Positions 1-10,700 of a stretch of 64,000 nt of DNA are shown here, in pieces. The notes below the pieces were generated by a model, which worked only from the letters and a program-made list of their open reading frames with translations, was not told the origin of the DNA and did no database searches. The stretch's first letter is position 1, and each line of letters opens with the position of its first letter. This DNA is from Prorocentrum cordatum (lineage: Eukaryota > Sar > Dinophyceae > Prorocentrales > Prorocentraceae), in NCBI GenBank assembly GCA_963575745.1, contig CAUYUJ010014322.1, forward strand, positions 62,001-126,000, given 5' to 3'. Both the position numbers and the translations under genes were made by a program.

Positions 1-600
1 CCTTGAGGTTGGTGACCAGCGTGGGCGCCAGCATGGACAACAGCATCAGCTCCTGCCGAGCGCCCGCGTTCAGCTCGAAGACGTCATCGTCGAGCGGCAC
101 CGCAGGCAGCGCACGGAACCCCTCGTCCAGCAGGCACATAGCGGGCCGCCGAAAGCCCACGACATGCACCCAGCTAGCCACCGTCCTCCTGAGCAGGGCG
201 CCCGTCGCGAGGCCGTGCGCCGCAATGCCAGAGGATAGCAGCGCCAGGCCAGCACGCCGCAGTCGCTCAGCGCCGATATGTCCCGGAGACAGCAGCTCCG
301 CTCCCAGCGCGAAGCCCGCGGATGCGCCTGCCACGCGCTTGTCGTCCGCGGCCCTCAGGCCCACCTGCGCATACTGCTCGCGGGCTCCAGCGAAGGACTG
401 CACCAGCTCGCGCGGCAGCTGCCGAGAGCCCTGCGCCGGCTGCCCCAGGCCGATGTGGTCGTCGATCTGCAGCAGCTCCGCGCGCGCGCCCCTCGGGAAC
501 GGCCGATGGCGCTGCACCCGCACCGCGTCCGCCAGCGAGCCCCCCGCCTGCAACACGGCCTCGTGCGCGCCCTGGGCGAAGTCGGCCTCGCGCCAACAGG
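1..600 (-). pseudogene. Reverse transcriptase fragment of a degenerate retroelement (cut by window edge)
   Basis: One minus-strand frame stays open from about position 600 to the left edge and beyond. It carries an RT motif C-like LQIDDH (positions about 455-475), preceded by a segment like ADFAQGAHEAVL. It is followed by a thumb/connection-like stretch with WVHVVGFRRPAMCLLDEG (near 130-180). This arrangement matches my memory of the RT of dinoflagellate DIRS-like polyproteins; no search was possible. The reading frame differs from the gag-like sequence immediately upstream, so a frameshift lies near 570-600 and the copy is probably dead. The RT fingers and motif A are not recognisable here, so this may be a deleted copy. 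The C-terminal part lies outside the window. Confidence 0.55.
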
Positions 601-2512
601 TCCGCGACCCTCGCGATCCCGAAGCCTAGGTAGGCCGCCGTCCTGTTGCCGCGGTTGATCGTGCCCGTCCTGACCACGAACTCCACCAGGCTGCGCACGC
701 GCGGGTCGGGGTCGTCCGAAGTGCCCGCCAGCGCCACCTCCGCGTTCCTCCTGATCATGGCTGACCATGCCGCTGGACGCGCTTGCAGATCGCGACGCAG
801 CATCTCCATGCTGGCAGCGCCGCGGGCCCCTGGCATTTTGCCAGCAGCGGCGGACCCATCGTCGAGGCCCGGCTGCAATAGCCCGGCCAGCGCGTCGGGC
901 GCGGCGCCAGCACGCATCCGCTGCAGCTCGGCCACGGCAGCCCAATGTGCGGCTAGCTCGGCCGGCGAGGCTCCTGCCGGCGGCGGCGGGGCAGCGGCCG
1001 CCGCGCCCCCGCGCCCGGCGGCGGGCACGCCGGCCCTGGCCTGACACCACGCAGAGATGCCCTCCGCCGACCTGCGCACCTCGCCCTCGGTGACGTCGGC
1101 GAGCGGCACGCCGTGAGCACGAGCGTAGTTGGCGCAGGCCTGGGCTACCTGCACCGCGTTCAGAGGCATATCGCTGGCACGCCCTGCAGTCGCCCCAGCG
1201 CGGGGTCCTCGCGCAGCCGCGCCTGCAGCAGCGGGCACGGCCCCGACCGGCAGCGGGCTCGCCAAGCCTACGGGCTGCCCGAAGCGAGCCAGAGGCGGCG
1301 CGCCTGCGGCCTGCAGCGCCCACTGCACCGCCGCCTGCTCCGCCGCGGCGCCTCGCGCCGGTCCCAGCACCTGCGGATGCGAGGGGGCGGCTGCGGGCAG
1401 GGCGGGCGCGGCCTCGCCCAGCGCGGGCTCCGCGGCGCCGACTAACCCCGCGCCTCCAGCCGGCGGGCGCCCCACCGTCGCCAGCATCGCCATGCGCCTC
1501 AGCGCGTCCTGATTCGAAGCCTCCAGGCGCTCCAGCACGGCAGCCAGCGAAGCGACCGTCGCACGGCCCGATGCCGCGGGCGGGCGGGGCCGCGCGGGGC
1601 CGCGGCGGCCCTCGGCGGCGCCGTCCTCCCCCTCGGCGCTGCTGGCAAGCCAGCGCGCCCCCGCGCAGCTCGCGCGCGGCCAGCGGCCAGGGCTGCGCTC
1701 TTGGCCAGGGGTATCACAGCCCGAGCAGCGGCAGCAGCAGAGTCCTGCAGGCGAGCGGCGCTGGCGACACCACCAGCGCGGGCGGGGGGATCGGGAGGGC
1801 GCCACGGCTCCCAAGGCGCGGCCGCTGCAGCAGCGGCGCCCCCATCGGGCAGGGTCACGGCGCCTGGCAGCCCTTGACCGTCGGGCCCCACGATCTGGTC
1901 CTCGCCTCCAGGCTCGGGCCCCGGCGGCGGCCAGCGCAAGCGCAGTAGCCCGCGCCAGGGCCCGAACCCCAGCGCTCCGCCCAGCGCCGCGTCGAGGTCC
2001 TCTGGGCTGAGCGCGTGCGCGGCGGGGACCAGCGCGCTGGAGTAGCCCCGCTCTGGGTTGATGTCGTCGTTTGCCACCGCCGCCGGCAGAGACGCTGCAA
2101 GGGGCGCCAGCGCTCGCGCCGCAGGCCAGCGTCCATCGCCAGCCCAGTGCCCGCTGCCCGTAGCGGGCTCCATCCAAGCCCCGCCCTCCGAGCTGACCCT
2201 CACGAACGCCACCGTCGCCATCTGGCCGTCGACCGCCGGGAGGAAGTGCACGGGGTCGCCCAGCGCGGCGAAGTGGGGGCTCAGCCACGGGCACACATCC
2301 GCGGGGATCGCGATGGTGAGCACGGAGCCCGCCTTGCAGATCGGCACGATCGGCACCGCGATCCCAGCGCCGTCCGAGCTCAGCCCACGGTGCACCACCG
2401 AGACGTCGACCTGCAGGGGCATGTAGTCGTCCGTCAGCTCCGCCACCCGCATCTCCCACTCGTACTCCTCTGCACTGGCCGGGTCGGCCCCCCCCAGCAC
2501 CGCAGTCGCCAT
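600..2512 (-). pseudogene. Gag-like coding region of the same degenerate retroelement, frameshifted
   Basis: The protein-like sequence changes frame. From ATG 2512 to about 1700 one frame is acidic and low in arginine (MATAVLGGADPASAEEYEWE...), unlike the arginine-rich shadow frames. From about 1600 to 600 a second frame is the plausible one, with PLNAVQVAQACANYARAHG and ARGAASMEMLRRDLQ followed by a hydrophobic AYLGFGIARVADLL. That second block resembles the helical segment before RT in dinoflagellate retroelement polyproteins; I infer a Gag/nucleocapsid-type role. At 2510-2514 the upstream ORF stop and this start overlap as TGATG, so translational coupling or frameshifting is possible. The later frame changes look like decay. 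No zinc knuckle is seen. Confidence 0.4.
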
Positions 2513-3240
2513 CACGCGAGCCGCGGGGCCAGCACGTCAAACAGCGGCGCGGGCAGCGGCGCCTCGTGCTTCGCCGCCTCCGCCTCGTAGCCAGCCGCAG
2601 CAGCCGGCTCGCTGGCGCACCGCCGCAGCCGCGCGCCCGACGAGAAGGCGCAGCGACCGCCAGGCAGCGTCGCCGACAGCGCCCGCCAAGCCGCGCCGCC
2701 GCCGCAGTGCACGCCCCGAAGCTCTGGCCGCAGAGGGTGCAGCCACACAGCGTAGGCCCGGCTCTCAGGGCGAGGGGCGCGTGCCTGAGCCTGGCTGCCT
2801 CCAGCCAGTCCGCGGCGCGCCGCTGCGCCCGCTTCGGGCGCCTCCTTGGCCGGCGACGCGCCGGCCCTGCAAGGGGCCCCACCCAACACTGCAGCGGCTG
2901 CCTCAGCCGCGGCGCGCCCGGCCTGTGCGGCGTCCGAGCCGCTCGCGATGTGCACGTGGACCTCCACGTGCTGCTGGACGAAGGTGCCAGCGCCTCCCTG
3001 GGGCGCTGGGGTCGGCGCCAACGCCGACCGAGCAGCCGAGCCCGCGGCGCGGCGGCGAGAGCACCAGACAGGCAGCCGCCGCCACCAGCCAGAGCGACCG
3101 CCGCTCGCGGCCTCCGCGCGCTCCACAGGGCACGCGCGCTGCATGGAAGCAAATGGAATACCAATTGATGCTTGGCCATGGATATCACCACCACCCTCAT
3201 CAGATAAGGAATCCTCCACGGTATGAAGGCTCCTGAGCAC
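2512..3240 (-). CDS. Upstream ORF of the gag-like region, unknown function
   Basis: This open frame could begin at ATG 3144 (about 210 codons) or be open from 3240 without an ATG. It ends at the TGA that overlaps the next ATG. The product is Ala/Arg/Gly-rich, with a valine-rich patch FVQQHVEVHVHIASG and scattered cysteines. No family is recognised. Codons fit the local GC-rich bias, so the frame could be partly fortuitous. Its only support is position directly before the gag-like frame and the TGATG overlap. It may be the N-terminus of the same polyprotein after a one-base frameshift. Confidence 0.3.
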   Translation of the reverse strand: MLRSLHTVEDSLSDEGGGDIHGQASIGIPFASMQRACPVERAEAASGGRSGWWRRLPVWCSRRRAAGSAARSALAPTPAPQGGAGTFVQQHVEVHVHIASGSDAAQAGRAAAEAAAAVLGGAPCRAGASPAKEAPEAGAAARRGLAGGSQAQARAPRPESRAYAVWLHPLRPELRGVHCGGGAAWRALSATLPGGRCAFSSGARLRRCASEPAAAAGYEAEAAKHEAPLPAPLFDVLAPRLA

Positions 3241-3244
3241 ATTC

Positions 3245-5800
3245 CTTAACTAACACCCCCACCGCATGATTCGCGTCGGTGCGGTACACCTCGCTGCGGG
3301 GAGAGCCCCGGGCGACAGCGATGCTTCTGATGCCCACCGCTGACGGCCCCCTGGGGCCAGTCAGGGGGTCGACACCTCCAGCGCCGACGTGCCTTAATCG
3401 AGCTCAGTTGCAAACCATGCGATTGCCACTCGTATTGATGGGCTTCAATCGTTGATAATTTCGCGTTCCGCGGTGCTTCGCGTTGACATTGCGACGAATC
3501 TGGGATGCCTAACGAATTCGAATCCCAAACATGAGAAGCAACGCGTCTGGGACCGCGCGAGGACAAGCAGCTGTAGAAACGCCATGTCTGCATAAAGCAT
3601 GCCGAAGCGGGACCGGAGGCGGGTGGCGCAAGCCCCATCCAGCTCCCGCGCATCCACCATCTGTGGGGGAGAATTCGGATACTTTTGCTGATGCAGCTGC
3701 CCTCTCCTCCCTCATCGCCCCGCTCCTCCCCAAATTACTCCGCCACCTCCTCGCGCTTATGCTGGTGACACTGTCGCCGCCCGCGGCGCTTCTGCGGCCG
3801 CTGCTCGTCGCCCCCATCCTCGTCGTAACTGCCGCCCTCGATGTCATAATTGTCCTAGTCCTGCTTCTCCCCCCTCACCTCCTCCCCGTTCCCTCCTTTA
3901 CACCTGGTTGAACTATGCGCAGATGCATTTTTCTAATATTTCTGGACGCCCAGCCTACTCCTTCTTCTCCCTCCTTTTGCCGGCCCCTTCCCCTCCAACC
4001 CCCTCTCTCCATCGATCTCTATTTCCCACATTCATCCACGCGTCTTCCCACCTCGAGCGCGGCCAGCCAGACCAGCCCAATCAACCAGACCTCATGAAAC
4101 AATCAGGGCAGCCACATCCACGCGGAAAGCAGCGGTTAGAAAAAAACGAAGAAGACGAGAAAGAACATGAGGAAACATAGGGGCACGGAGGAGATGAGCG
4201 GGGGAAAAGTAAGCCTGACGATCATGAGTTTTGAGATTAACGGCGGAGGTACCAATCTCAACGCAGAAACAGATGGACAGGAGGAGAGGACCGAGGAGGA
4301 CATGCCAGGAGGAGGCAGGGAGTAGAAGCAGAATTCGAAGGGGAGGAAAGAGGCATGCGGAGATGGAAGAGAAAGGAACGACGGTGGAATCGGAAGGCCA
4401 TCGGACCAATCGTAAAAGCTAAACCGATTGACACAATACTTCAAAATCGGCAAACCAGCCCTAATCAACGAGAGTATCAGGGCCCGGTAAAGCAGGCACA
4501 TCAAGACAACCGTATCCCAGCAGATCGACGAACTACATCCCCAGGACGAAAGTTTGTTCCTCTTGGGCCTGGAGGGAAGGTTTGAAGTCTTGAGCAGACG
4601 CGTATGAGATACCCGCCGTCGGATCCAATGGAGTTCGCGCGGACCGAATGTTGGTTTTGCTTTGTGTTTCGGTGGATCCGATTCCTGTCTGCGCAGTTCC
4701 GATTTCGGATGTTCCCGCATCCGCGTCCCACCCTAGTTTCTACGACGGATGGGATTTCCACCCTGTTTTCAAATTATACGATGAAGTTAAAACAACGGAC
4801 CGGGAGAAATCGGATCCGCGGACCCCGCAAACCGCCCGCGTTAAGATTCTACGGGGGAAGGGGGTTCGGTAATCAACTTTCCACGATGGGCCCTGAATCG
4901 TGTCGCGCACTCCCATCAACTCCCCGCGCGAGCGGGCCCCATTCAACATGGATACATACATCCCTCCCCACCTAGTTGCTGCAAACAGCTCGCCCGGTCG
5001 CCGTCCGTTCGGCGGCGCCGACGTTGTCTCGCGAACTCCTCATGGCCATTTTCACCTGCGCAAACAATTTTTGACCACCTGACCACCTAGACCACCACGC
5101 AGAAGAAGAACACAGACGATCACCAAACCAGCAGACCAAGGCAGACCAGTGAGACCTGTCAAACAATGCAGAGCACTCCCGACCACGTAGACCCGTAAGA
5201 CAGAGCAGACGACAACCAGCCAGAATCGCCATGCCGGTCAGAACAGTCCGTCAAGTCAACCAAAGCAAGGTCCAGGCTAAGCGAGACCATCAAACCCTCC
5301 AAGCCAAGCAGACCTAACAGACGAAAAGCAAACGAACAAGAGGACACGAGGCAAGCAAACGAAGCAGATCGACCAGGCCAATCCGACCTATCAGACCATA
5401 ACGCGAACTCCAACAACACATTGCCACGCACGAGAAACTACAATGCAAACGTGCACACGAAAAACAAAAACCCTGCAGCGCAACGGACAACGATGTAACG
5501 AGAACGTGTTATGTCCTGATCATGGTCGTCGTCGCCGCCGCGCGCTTCGCACCCGCCCGCCAGAACCTCACGAATCACTCGAGTCTCATGCGGAACGCAA
5601 ACATCGACGCACAGCAGCAAAACTGCAACGGATAACAACACTGCAAGGCAACGCAAAAGGTTTGCCAAACAGTTGTGATACAAAAAACGTAACAATCAAC
5701 ATCGCAATGTAGCAAATCTGATGGCCTTTGCCATTCCGCCGATCCGTGTGAGTTTCTACCCTCGAGCCCCCCTCTGGGGGGGTCGCCGGGGGGCTCTGCC
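3245..5800. other. Unassigned stretch without a recognisable gene
   Basis: No ORF here has recognisable domains. At about 5070-5420 the plus strand is a degenerate A/C-rich low-complexity stretch built on CAGACC/GACCACC words. The stretch 3650-4090 is pyrimidine-rich (CTCCTC/CCCTCC words). I see no tRNA or rRNA, but I could not run a covariance search. Confidence 0.6.
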
Positions 5801-5830
5801 GGGGAGGGGGGGGGGGGGGGGGGGGGGGGG
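5801..5830. repeat. Poly-G homopolymer run
   Basis: There are 29 G in 30 bases, with a single A at 5805, giving an uninterrupted G25 at 5806-5830. A second G-run of about 12 follows at 5879-5891. Such a tract can form G-quadruplexes. It directly precedes the CCAAGA-type repeat block. Length may be inexact if this comes from an assembly. Confidence 0.9.
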
Positions 5831-5924
5831 TGCGAGTTTCCGGCGAACCCCGGGGCCGCTCCGGGGGAGTGGAAGATAGGGGGGGGGGGGGCGCCATGCT
5901 CCGCTTTTTCCGGCGCTTTGGAGG

Positions 5925-6480
5925 AGGGGGGGGGCCCAAGAGACCCCCAAGGGGTTCCAAGAGGGCCCCGAGTCGCCGAAAAATCGCTCCAAGACGCCCG
6001 AGATGGCCTCCAGACGGCCCAAGGTGTCTCCAAGACGCCCCAAGAAGCTTCCAAGAGGCCTCCCAAGAGGGCCCCAAGAGGCCAGAATCGTTGATTTTCA
6101 TTGGTTTTCTCAGGGTTTTTAGCGTTCTTGCCTTTTCGGGCGTCCGACGCTCGAAGACGGCCCAAGAGGCCCCCAAGTCCGTCCCAAGACGGCCCACGAT
6201 GCTTCCAACACGGCCCAAGAGAGCCCCAAGACGGCCCAAGAGGGCCCCAAGACGGCCCAAGAGGGCCTCTGGACAGCCCAAGAAGGCCCCAAGAGAGCCC
6301 CAAGAGGGGCCCAAGAGGGGGACCACGAACCGAAAGAACCGAGCTTTCCGCCCCAAGAGGCCCCCAGGAGGCCCCAAGAGACCCCCAAGGGGCCCCAAGA
6401 AGCCCACAAGAGGCCCAAAAGAGGTTCCAAGAGGCCCCAAAACAGCTCCCCAGAGGCCTCCAGACTGCCTCCGGCAGGCC
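5925..6480. repeat. Diverged copy of the CCAAGA-rich repeat family
   Basis: The sequence is an irregular alternation of CCAAGAGG, CCCCAAGA and CCAAGACGG words. It contains a longer internal block (cgcccgagatggcctccagacgg near 5995-6020, then a T-rich ttgattttcattggttttct segment near 6090). That same order recurs at 45.6-46.4 kb and 62.8-63.3 kb, so this is a dispersed member of that family. Translated frames give only PKRP/GPSW low-complexity protein and are not genes. Confidence 0.75.
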
Positions 6481-6657
6481 CCCGGTTTCTTCCGCGGCAC
6501 CGCCCAGGGCGCCACCGGCAGGATGTCCTCCGTCTCATCGTTTTCCTTCAAGTTATCGCCTCTTCCTCATTCTCCTCCTCCTCCTCTGCGACCTCACTCC
6601 TATCCCTCAACGATCGCGTCACCGAGTGCCTCTTCTTTGAAACATCCTCGCTCTTCA

Positions 6658-6912
6658 AACGCACATCCATACACACATGCATACATACCTACATTTAAAC
6701 ACATTTGCATACATAGAAAAACAATCTTCCAGACATACATACTTACATTCACACACATACACACATATTATCATACACACATACAAACATACATACAAAC
6801 TAAATACATACATACGCGCACAAGCATACATACATACATACGTACCTACACACAGGCACACATGATCAATGCATGCATACATGCATGCACGCGTACATAC
6901 ACACACATATAT
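6658..6912. repeat. (ACAT)n microsatellite, imperfect
   Basis: The plus strand is dominated by cataca/tacatacat words with occasional cacaca. It is a simple tetranucleotide repeat with no gene. Confidence 0.9.
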
Positions 6913-6984
6913 CGTGAAACTCACCGCGTGCTCGAAACTTGAGAGAGACCGCGGGAAGTCGAGAGAAGCCGCGGAACGAGGCCT

Positions 6985-7029
6985 CTACTACTACTACCAC
7001 TACTACCACAACCACTACTACTACTACTA

Positions 7030-7067
<38 letters not shown>

Positions 7068-7112
7068 GCTACTACTACTACTACTACTACTACTAACTAA
7101 TACTACTACTAG
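6985..7112. repeat. (CTA)n microsatellite with CCA variants
   Basis: Runs of ctactacta with a few ccacta interruptions form a trinucleotide repeat. A short (GT)n-like stretch follows at about 7139-7220. Confidence 0.9.
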
Positions 7113-7224
7113 TACTACAGGAGCGTTTCCCAACTAGTATGTGTGTGTGGGTGATGCTGTGTGCGCATGTCTGCGGCGCAGGTTAAGTGGTGTGACTGTG
7201 TGTGTGCGTTTGAGTGTGCGCCCA

Positions 7225-8450
7225 TAATTTCTGCGTCTGGAGAATAACCCCGAGCGACCCGGATCGGCGGCACTGGCCGAAGGCCACTACAATAAGCACG
7301 AAATTGCAATGTAGCCGTAGCCTTTTTCATAGAATGCACAGCGCTAAAACAACCATCTTTTCCGGCGCACACGGTGAATCCCGAGAAGCCCAAGGTCCAG
7401 CTGTCAAAGTGCACGCCTTGTGCTACCTGAATTCGCGCTCACCGTGCGCTACGCGGCCGAGATCTATATCAGCATTCCCCAATCAGCCCTCGCTAAGGGT
7501 CCATACATGTTGTTGCAAGAGGACCAGTCAGCGCGGCGTCCTCCCCTAGATGGATTGCTCGAAGTTACCCCAGGCACCCTGGAATGGTTCCCAAGGGTTT
7601 CTCGAGGTTCCTCGAGATGCATTCCTCTGGGTTCCCCAGGGTTTCATGAGGTGGTTGCCCAAAGTTCGGTTTCTTCTTCAAATAAGCTCTGCCCAAGGAG
7701 TCCTTTCTTCCGTGTGATAGAGAACCGGGGGCATGCATTCTCCGAGACTCCTCGGGGTTGTCGCTTTGCGTTCCCTGGTGTTGTTTTCTGTCGCATTGCT
7801 TTGAATTACTTCGCTTTGAATTGCGCTATTGCACTTCAATTGCAGCGCACCCCTTCGCATTGCACGAATTGCCCTGCGTTGGTTTGCGCTGGTTCCGTAA
7901 AGTTATCTGCGTGGCTGTGCATGGCACCGATGTACATGAGTTTGCTTGTGTTGAAATGTTTTGGTTTGCGATGGTTTGGATTGCTTTGCGTTGCTTTGCT
8001 TTGAGTTGTTTGCGATGTTTGCATTGCGTCGCATTGTGTTCCTTTCCCTCTCACTGTTTTTGCATTGGATACTTGCGATGATGTGACTTACCTTGCAGTG
8101 CCTTGGCTCGCGTTGCGGGGCATTGCCTGGCATTGCGTGGCTTGTGCTGCCTTGAGGGACACTGGTTTGTACTGCTTACAATCATTGCTTGTTTGCGCTG
8201 CTTACTCGCATTGTTTCGCATTGCTTTGCTGCGCATTGCTTCGCATTGCTCTGCGCTGCTCTGAACTGCCCAGGGCTGCCGTAGAAGAACGAAGACACTT
8301 CATTGGGGCCACACCGGATTCATTAACATTCCCTCTTCTGACACCTTCTCCTCCCCCTCCCCCATCGTTCTCTTACCTCTGGCGCTGGCGCCAGCGATTT
8401 ACCCCCGAGCCTCGTCGTCGCGCCGAGGAGCCCGCACACGCGGCCGAAGA
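7225..8450. other. No recognisable gene; TTGC-word low-complexity sequence
   Basis: From about 7785 to 8280 the plus strand is an irregular series of TTGCG, TTGCT and GCATTGC words, a degenerate pentanucleotide-like repeat. The rest shows no recognised domain in any frame. Confidence 0.6.
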
Positions 8451-8454
8451 TCGA

Positions 8455-9405
8455 CCGTCGACCGACCGTTGGTCGGCCGTCAGCCGACAGTCAGCCGACC
8501 GTCGGCCGACAGCAAGCCGGCCCTCAGCCAGTCGTCACCCGACCGTCGGCAGACCGTTAGCCGACCGTCAGCCGACTGTCTGGCGGCCGTCAACCGTCAG
8601 CCCGCCGTCGGCCCGCCGTCAGGAGCCGACCGAAAGCCGACCGTCCGCCCGCAATCAACCGACCACCGACCTGCGGTACATTGACTGGGAGCCGACCCAC
8701 AACTGGCCACAGCCGACCGCCGCCCGTGAGCCGACCGCAAGACAGCCGACAACCGACCGCCAACCCGCCGTAAGCCGACCGCGCGCCGACCGTCACCGGC
8801 CATCAACGGACTGCCCATCCGCGATAAATTGACCGTGAGCCGACCGACACTTGGCCACAACCGATCGCCAATGAACCGTAAGCAGACCGCAAGGCGGCAG
8901 GAAGCCCGCCGTAAGCCGACACCCAGACAGCCGAAAGCCGACAGCAAGCCCACAGAAAGACGACCGTAAACCTACCGCAAACCGACTGCAAGCCCACCGT
9001 GAGCCGACAGCAAATCGGCCGTAAACTGACCGTCAATCGACAGGCAATCAACCGTAAACCGACCGTAGGTCGGCCGTTGGTCGGCTGTAAGCCAGATGTG
9101 AGTCGACCGTAAGTCGGCCGCAAGTTAAGCCGACCGTAGTAAGTCAACCGACCCCCCTCCCACCGGAAGTCGCCGTGAATCGACCGTGAGTCGGCCGTGA
9201 GTCGGTCAGAACACGACCCCCCCCAAGCGTAAGTCCGCCGGAAATCGGCCGTGCGTCGGCCGTAAATCGGCCGCGTATAGACCGGAAATCGGCCGTAAGG
9301 CGGTCGTCAGTCGACCCCGCCCCCACTGGAAGTCGGCGAAAATCGACCGCAAGTCGGCCGTGCGTCGGTCGTGAGCCGAACCCCCCCATCGTAAGTCGGC
9401 CGTGA
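8455..9405. repeat. 11-bp tandem array, left arm of a large inverted repeat
   Basis: The plus strand can be cut into 11-bp units near the consensus CGACCGTCAGC, for example cgaccgtcagc, cgacagtcagc, cgaccgtcggc. Registration holds over many consecutive units at 8460-8640 and degrades towards 9400. Because 11 is not a multiple of 3, every frame is open for long stretches and yields repetitive ADRQPTVSRPS-like peptides, which I do not regard as a protein. The same unit appears in opposite orientation in 9461-10255. Confidence 0.85.
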
Positions 9406-9407
9406 AT

Positions 9408-9460
9408 GACCCCCAAAAAACTTGTCAAACCTCAGGTGTTGTATTTGTTTTTTGGGGGTC
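9408..9460. repeat. Perfect 14-bp inverted repeat at the centre of the 11-bp arrays
   Basis: gacccccaaaaaac (9408-9421) and its exact reverse complement gttttttgggggtc (9447-9460) enclose a 25-nt loop. Imperfect pairing continues outwards into the arrays (gtaagtcggccgtg against cttacggccgactta). This marks the point where the 11-bp unit changes strand. Confidence 0.9.
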
Positions 9461-10255
9461 ACTTACGGCCGACTTAAGGTGTGAAGGGGGGTCGATTTAC
9501 GACCGACGCACGGCCGACTTACGGTCCACTTACGGCCGACTTACGGTCGACTTACGGTTGGCTTATGGCCGATTTAGAACCGACTTATGGTCAGCTTACG
9601 GTCGGCCTGCTGCCGACTTACTGTCGGCTTACAGCCGCCTTACAATAACTGTACGGTCGGCTTACGGACAGATTACGATGGGGTTATTGTCGATTTGTTG
9701 CGGGCTCGCGGTCGGTTGAAGGCCAGCTTGCGGACGACTTACAGTTGGCTGACGGTCAGTTGACGGTCGGTTGGTGGTCGTTTGTCGGTCGGTCGAGTAT
9801 AAGCTTAACAGCGGCGAATTGACGGTCGGCTAAAGGTAAGGTTGCGGTCGGCTAACGTTCGGCTGGCGGCCGGCTGGGGGTCGGCTATCGGTTGTTTCAC
9901 GGTCGGTTTATGCCAGACTGGCGGTCGGCTGACGGACGGCCGACGGCCGCCTGGCGGCGGGCGGACGGTCGGCTGACGGTGGGATGGCGATAAATTGACA
10001 GTCGGCCGACGGTCAGTTGACGGCCGCATTATACGGTGGGCTTATGGTCAGATGATGGTTAGCTCATCGTCGTTCGACGGCCGATTGACGGTCGGTTGAC
10101 GGCCGTTTGGCGGTCACGCGGTCGGCTGATGGTCGGCGGGCGGCTACCCGGTCAGGCGGTCGCCTGACGGCCGCCTGACGCTCGGCCGACAGTCGGCTGA
10201 CGGCGGGTTGAAGGCCGCCGCCTGACAGTCAGCCGCGGCCGGCTGAGGGTCAACT
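9461..10255. repeat. 11-bp tandem array, right arm in inverted orientation
   Basis: The plus strand carries cttacggtcgg/cttacggtcga type 11-mers, the reverse complement of the left-arm unit. Periodicity is clearest at 9520-9680. Towards 10250 units are more GC-rich (gtcggctgacg). Array and gene-like sequence meet abruptly near 10256. Confidence 0.85.
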
Positions 10256-10700
10256 GACGAAACTCCCATGGCTTTCTGGAGTAGGGCTGGCGAGGACGCC
10301 GCCACGTTGATTTGGTGCGCGCCAACGTTGCAAAATCGAAGAAACCCTCCAACCGGTACAAAATCGATTGCGACCGCGCCGATAGAATGAAACCGTCCAT
10401 GTGGATGCTGCTGTCTCCGTTATCCGCGATAACTCCTGTGATGAGCGGGCGCATGTAGACATTCGCCTTGTTGGTCGCTGGACACGCACCAGCTACAATG
10501 CCCTCGCACGGGTGGACTAGGTCCGACATCGAACCTTCCAGCATGAGGCGACGAGGCCAGCGATAAGCATGGAGAGAATACAACAGCGCAAATATGAGAC
10601 ACTGCACTCGTTGCGCAAGGCAGAATAACATGGCGCGGCCGCATGTTTCATACAATGTTTTCCCAAGCATCATGTGGCGTGCACAATTTTGGCTCAAGCG
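10256..10700 (-). pseudogene. Possible reverse transcriptase relic (non-LTR-like)
   Basis: One minus frame contains GIVAGACPATNKANVYMRPL (about 10445-10505), which resembles RT motif B of LINE-like elements I recall from dinoflagellates. It is followed by SSIHMDGFILSA (about 10380-10415) where motif C (xxDD) would stand, with the second Asp replaced by Gly. The upstream hydrophobic stretch is also protein-like. The frame runs into the 11-bp array downstream and into Arg/Pro-rich sequence upstream, so only a fragment survives. Identification is by motif spacing and memory only. Confidence 0.35.
10675..10698 (+). other. Partial match to the dinoflagellate spliced leader
   Basis: The 13 bases attttggctcaag at 10686-10698 equal the 3' end of the conserved 22-nt dinoflagellate trans-spliced leader. 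The preceding bases (gtgcaca) match it only loosely. Genomic leader relics are known in dinoflagellates where spliced mRNA was retroposed. The match overlaps the RT-like minus frame, so it could be chance. Confidence 0.3.

Noticed and set aside
267-3242. A 991-codon continuous minus-strand frame at the left edge
   Set aside because: Most of it is Arg/Ala/Pro-rich shadow; the plausible protein changes between frames inside it, so it is not one gene.
5830-6942. A 370-codon plus-strand frame and similar long frames over the CCAAGA repeats
   Set aside because: They translate only repeat words (PKRPPRGPK) and all frames of such repeats stay open.
8065-8832. Long open frames through the 11-bp arrays (SRPSADRQPTV-like peptide)
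   Set aside because: An 11-bp unit without stops keeps every frame open; no domain and no codon signal independent of the repeat.
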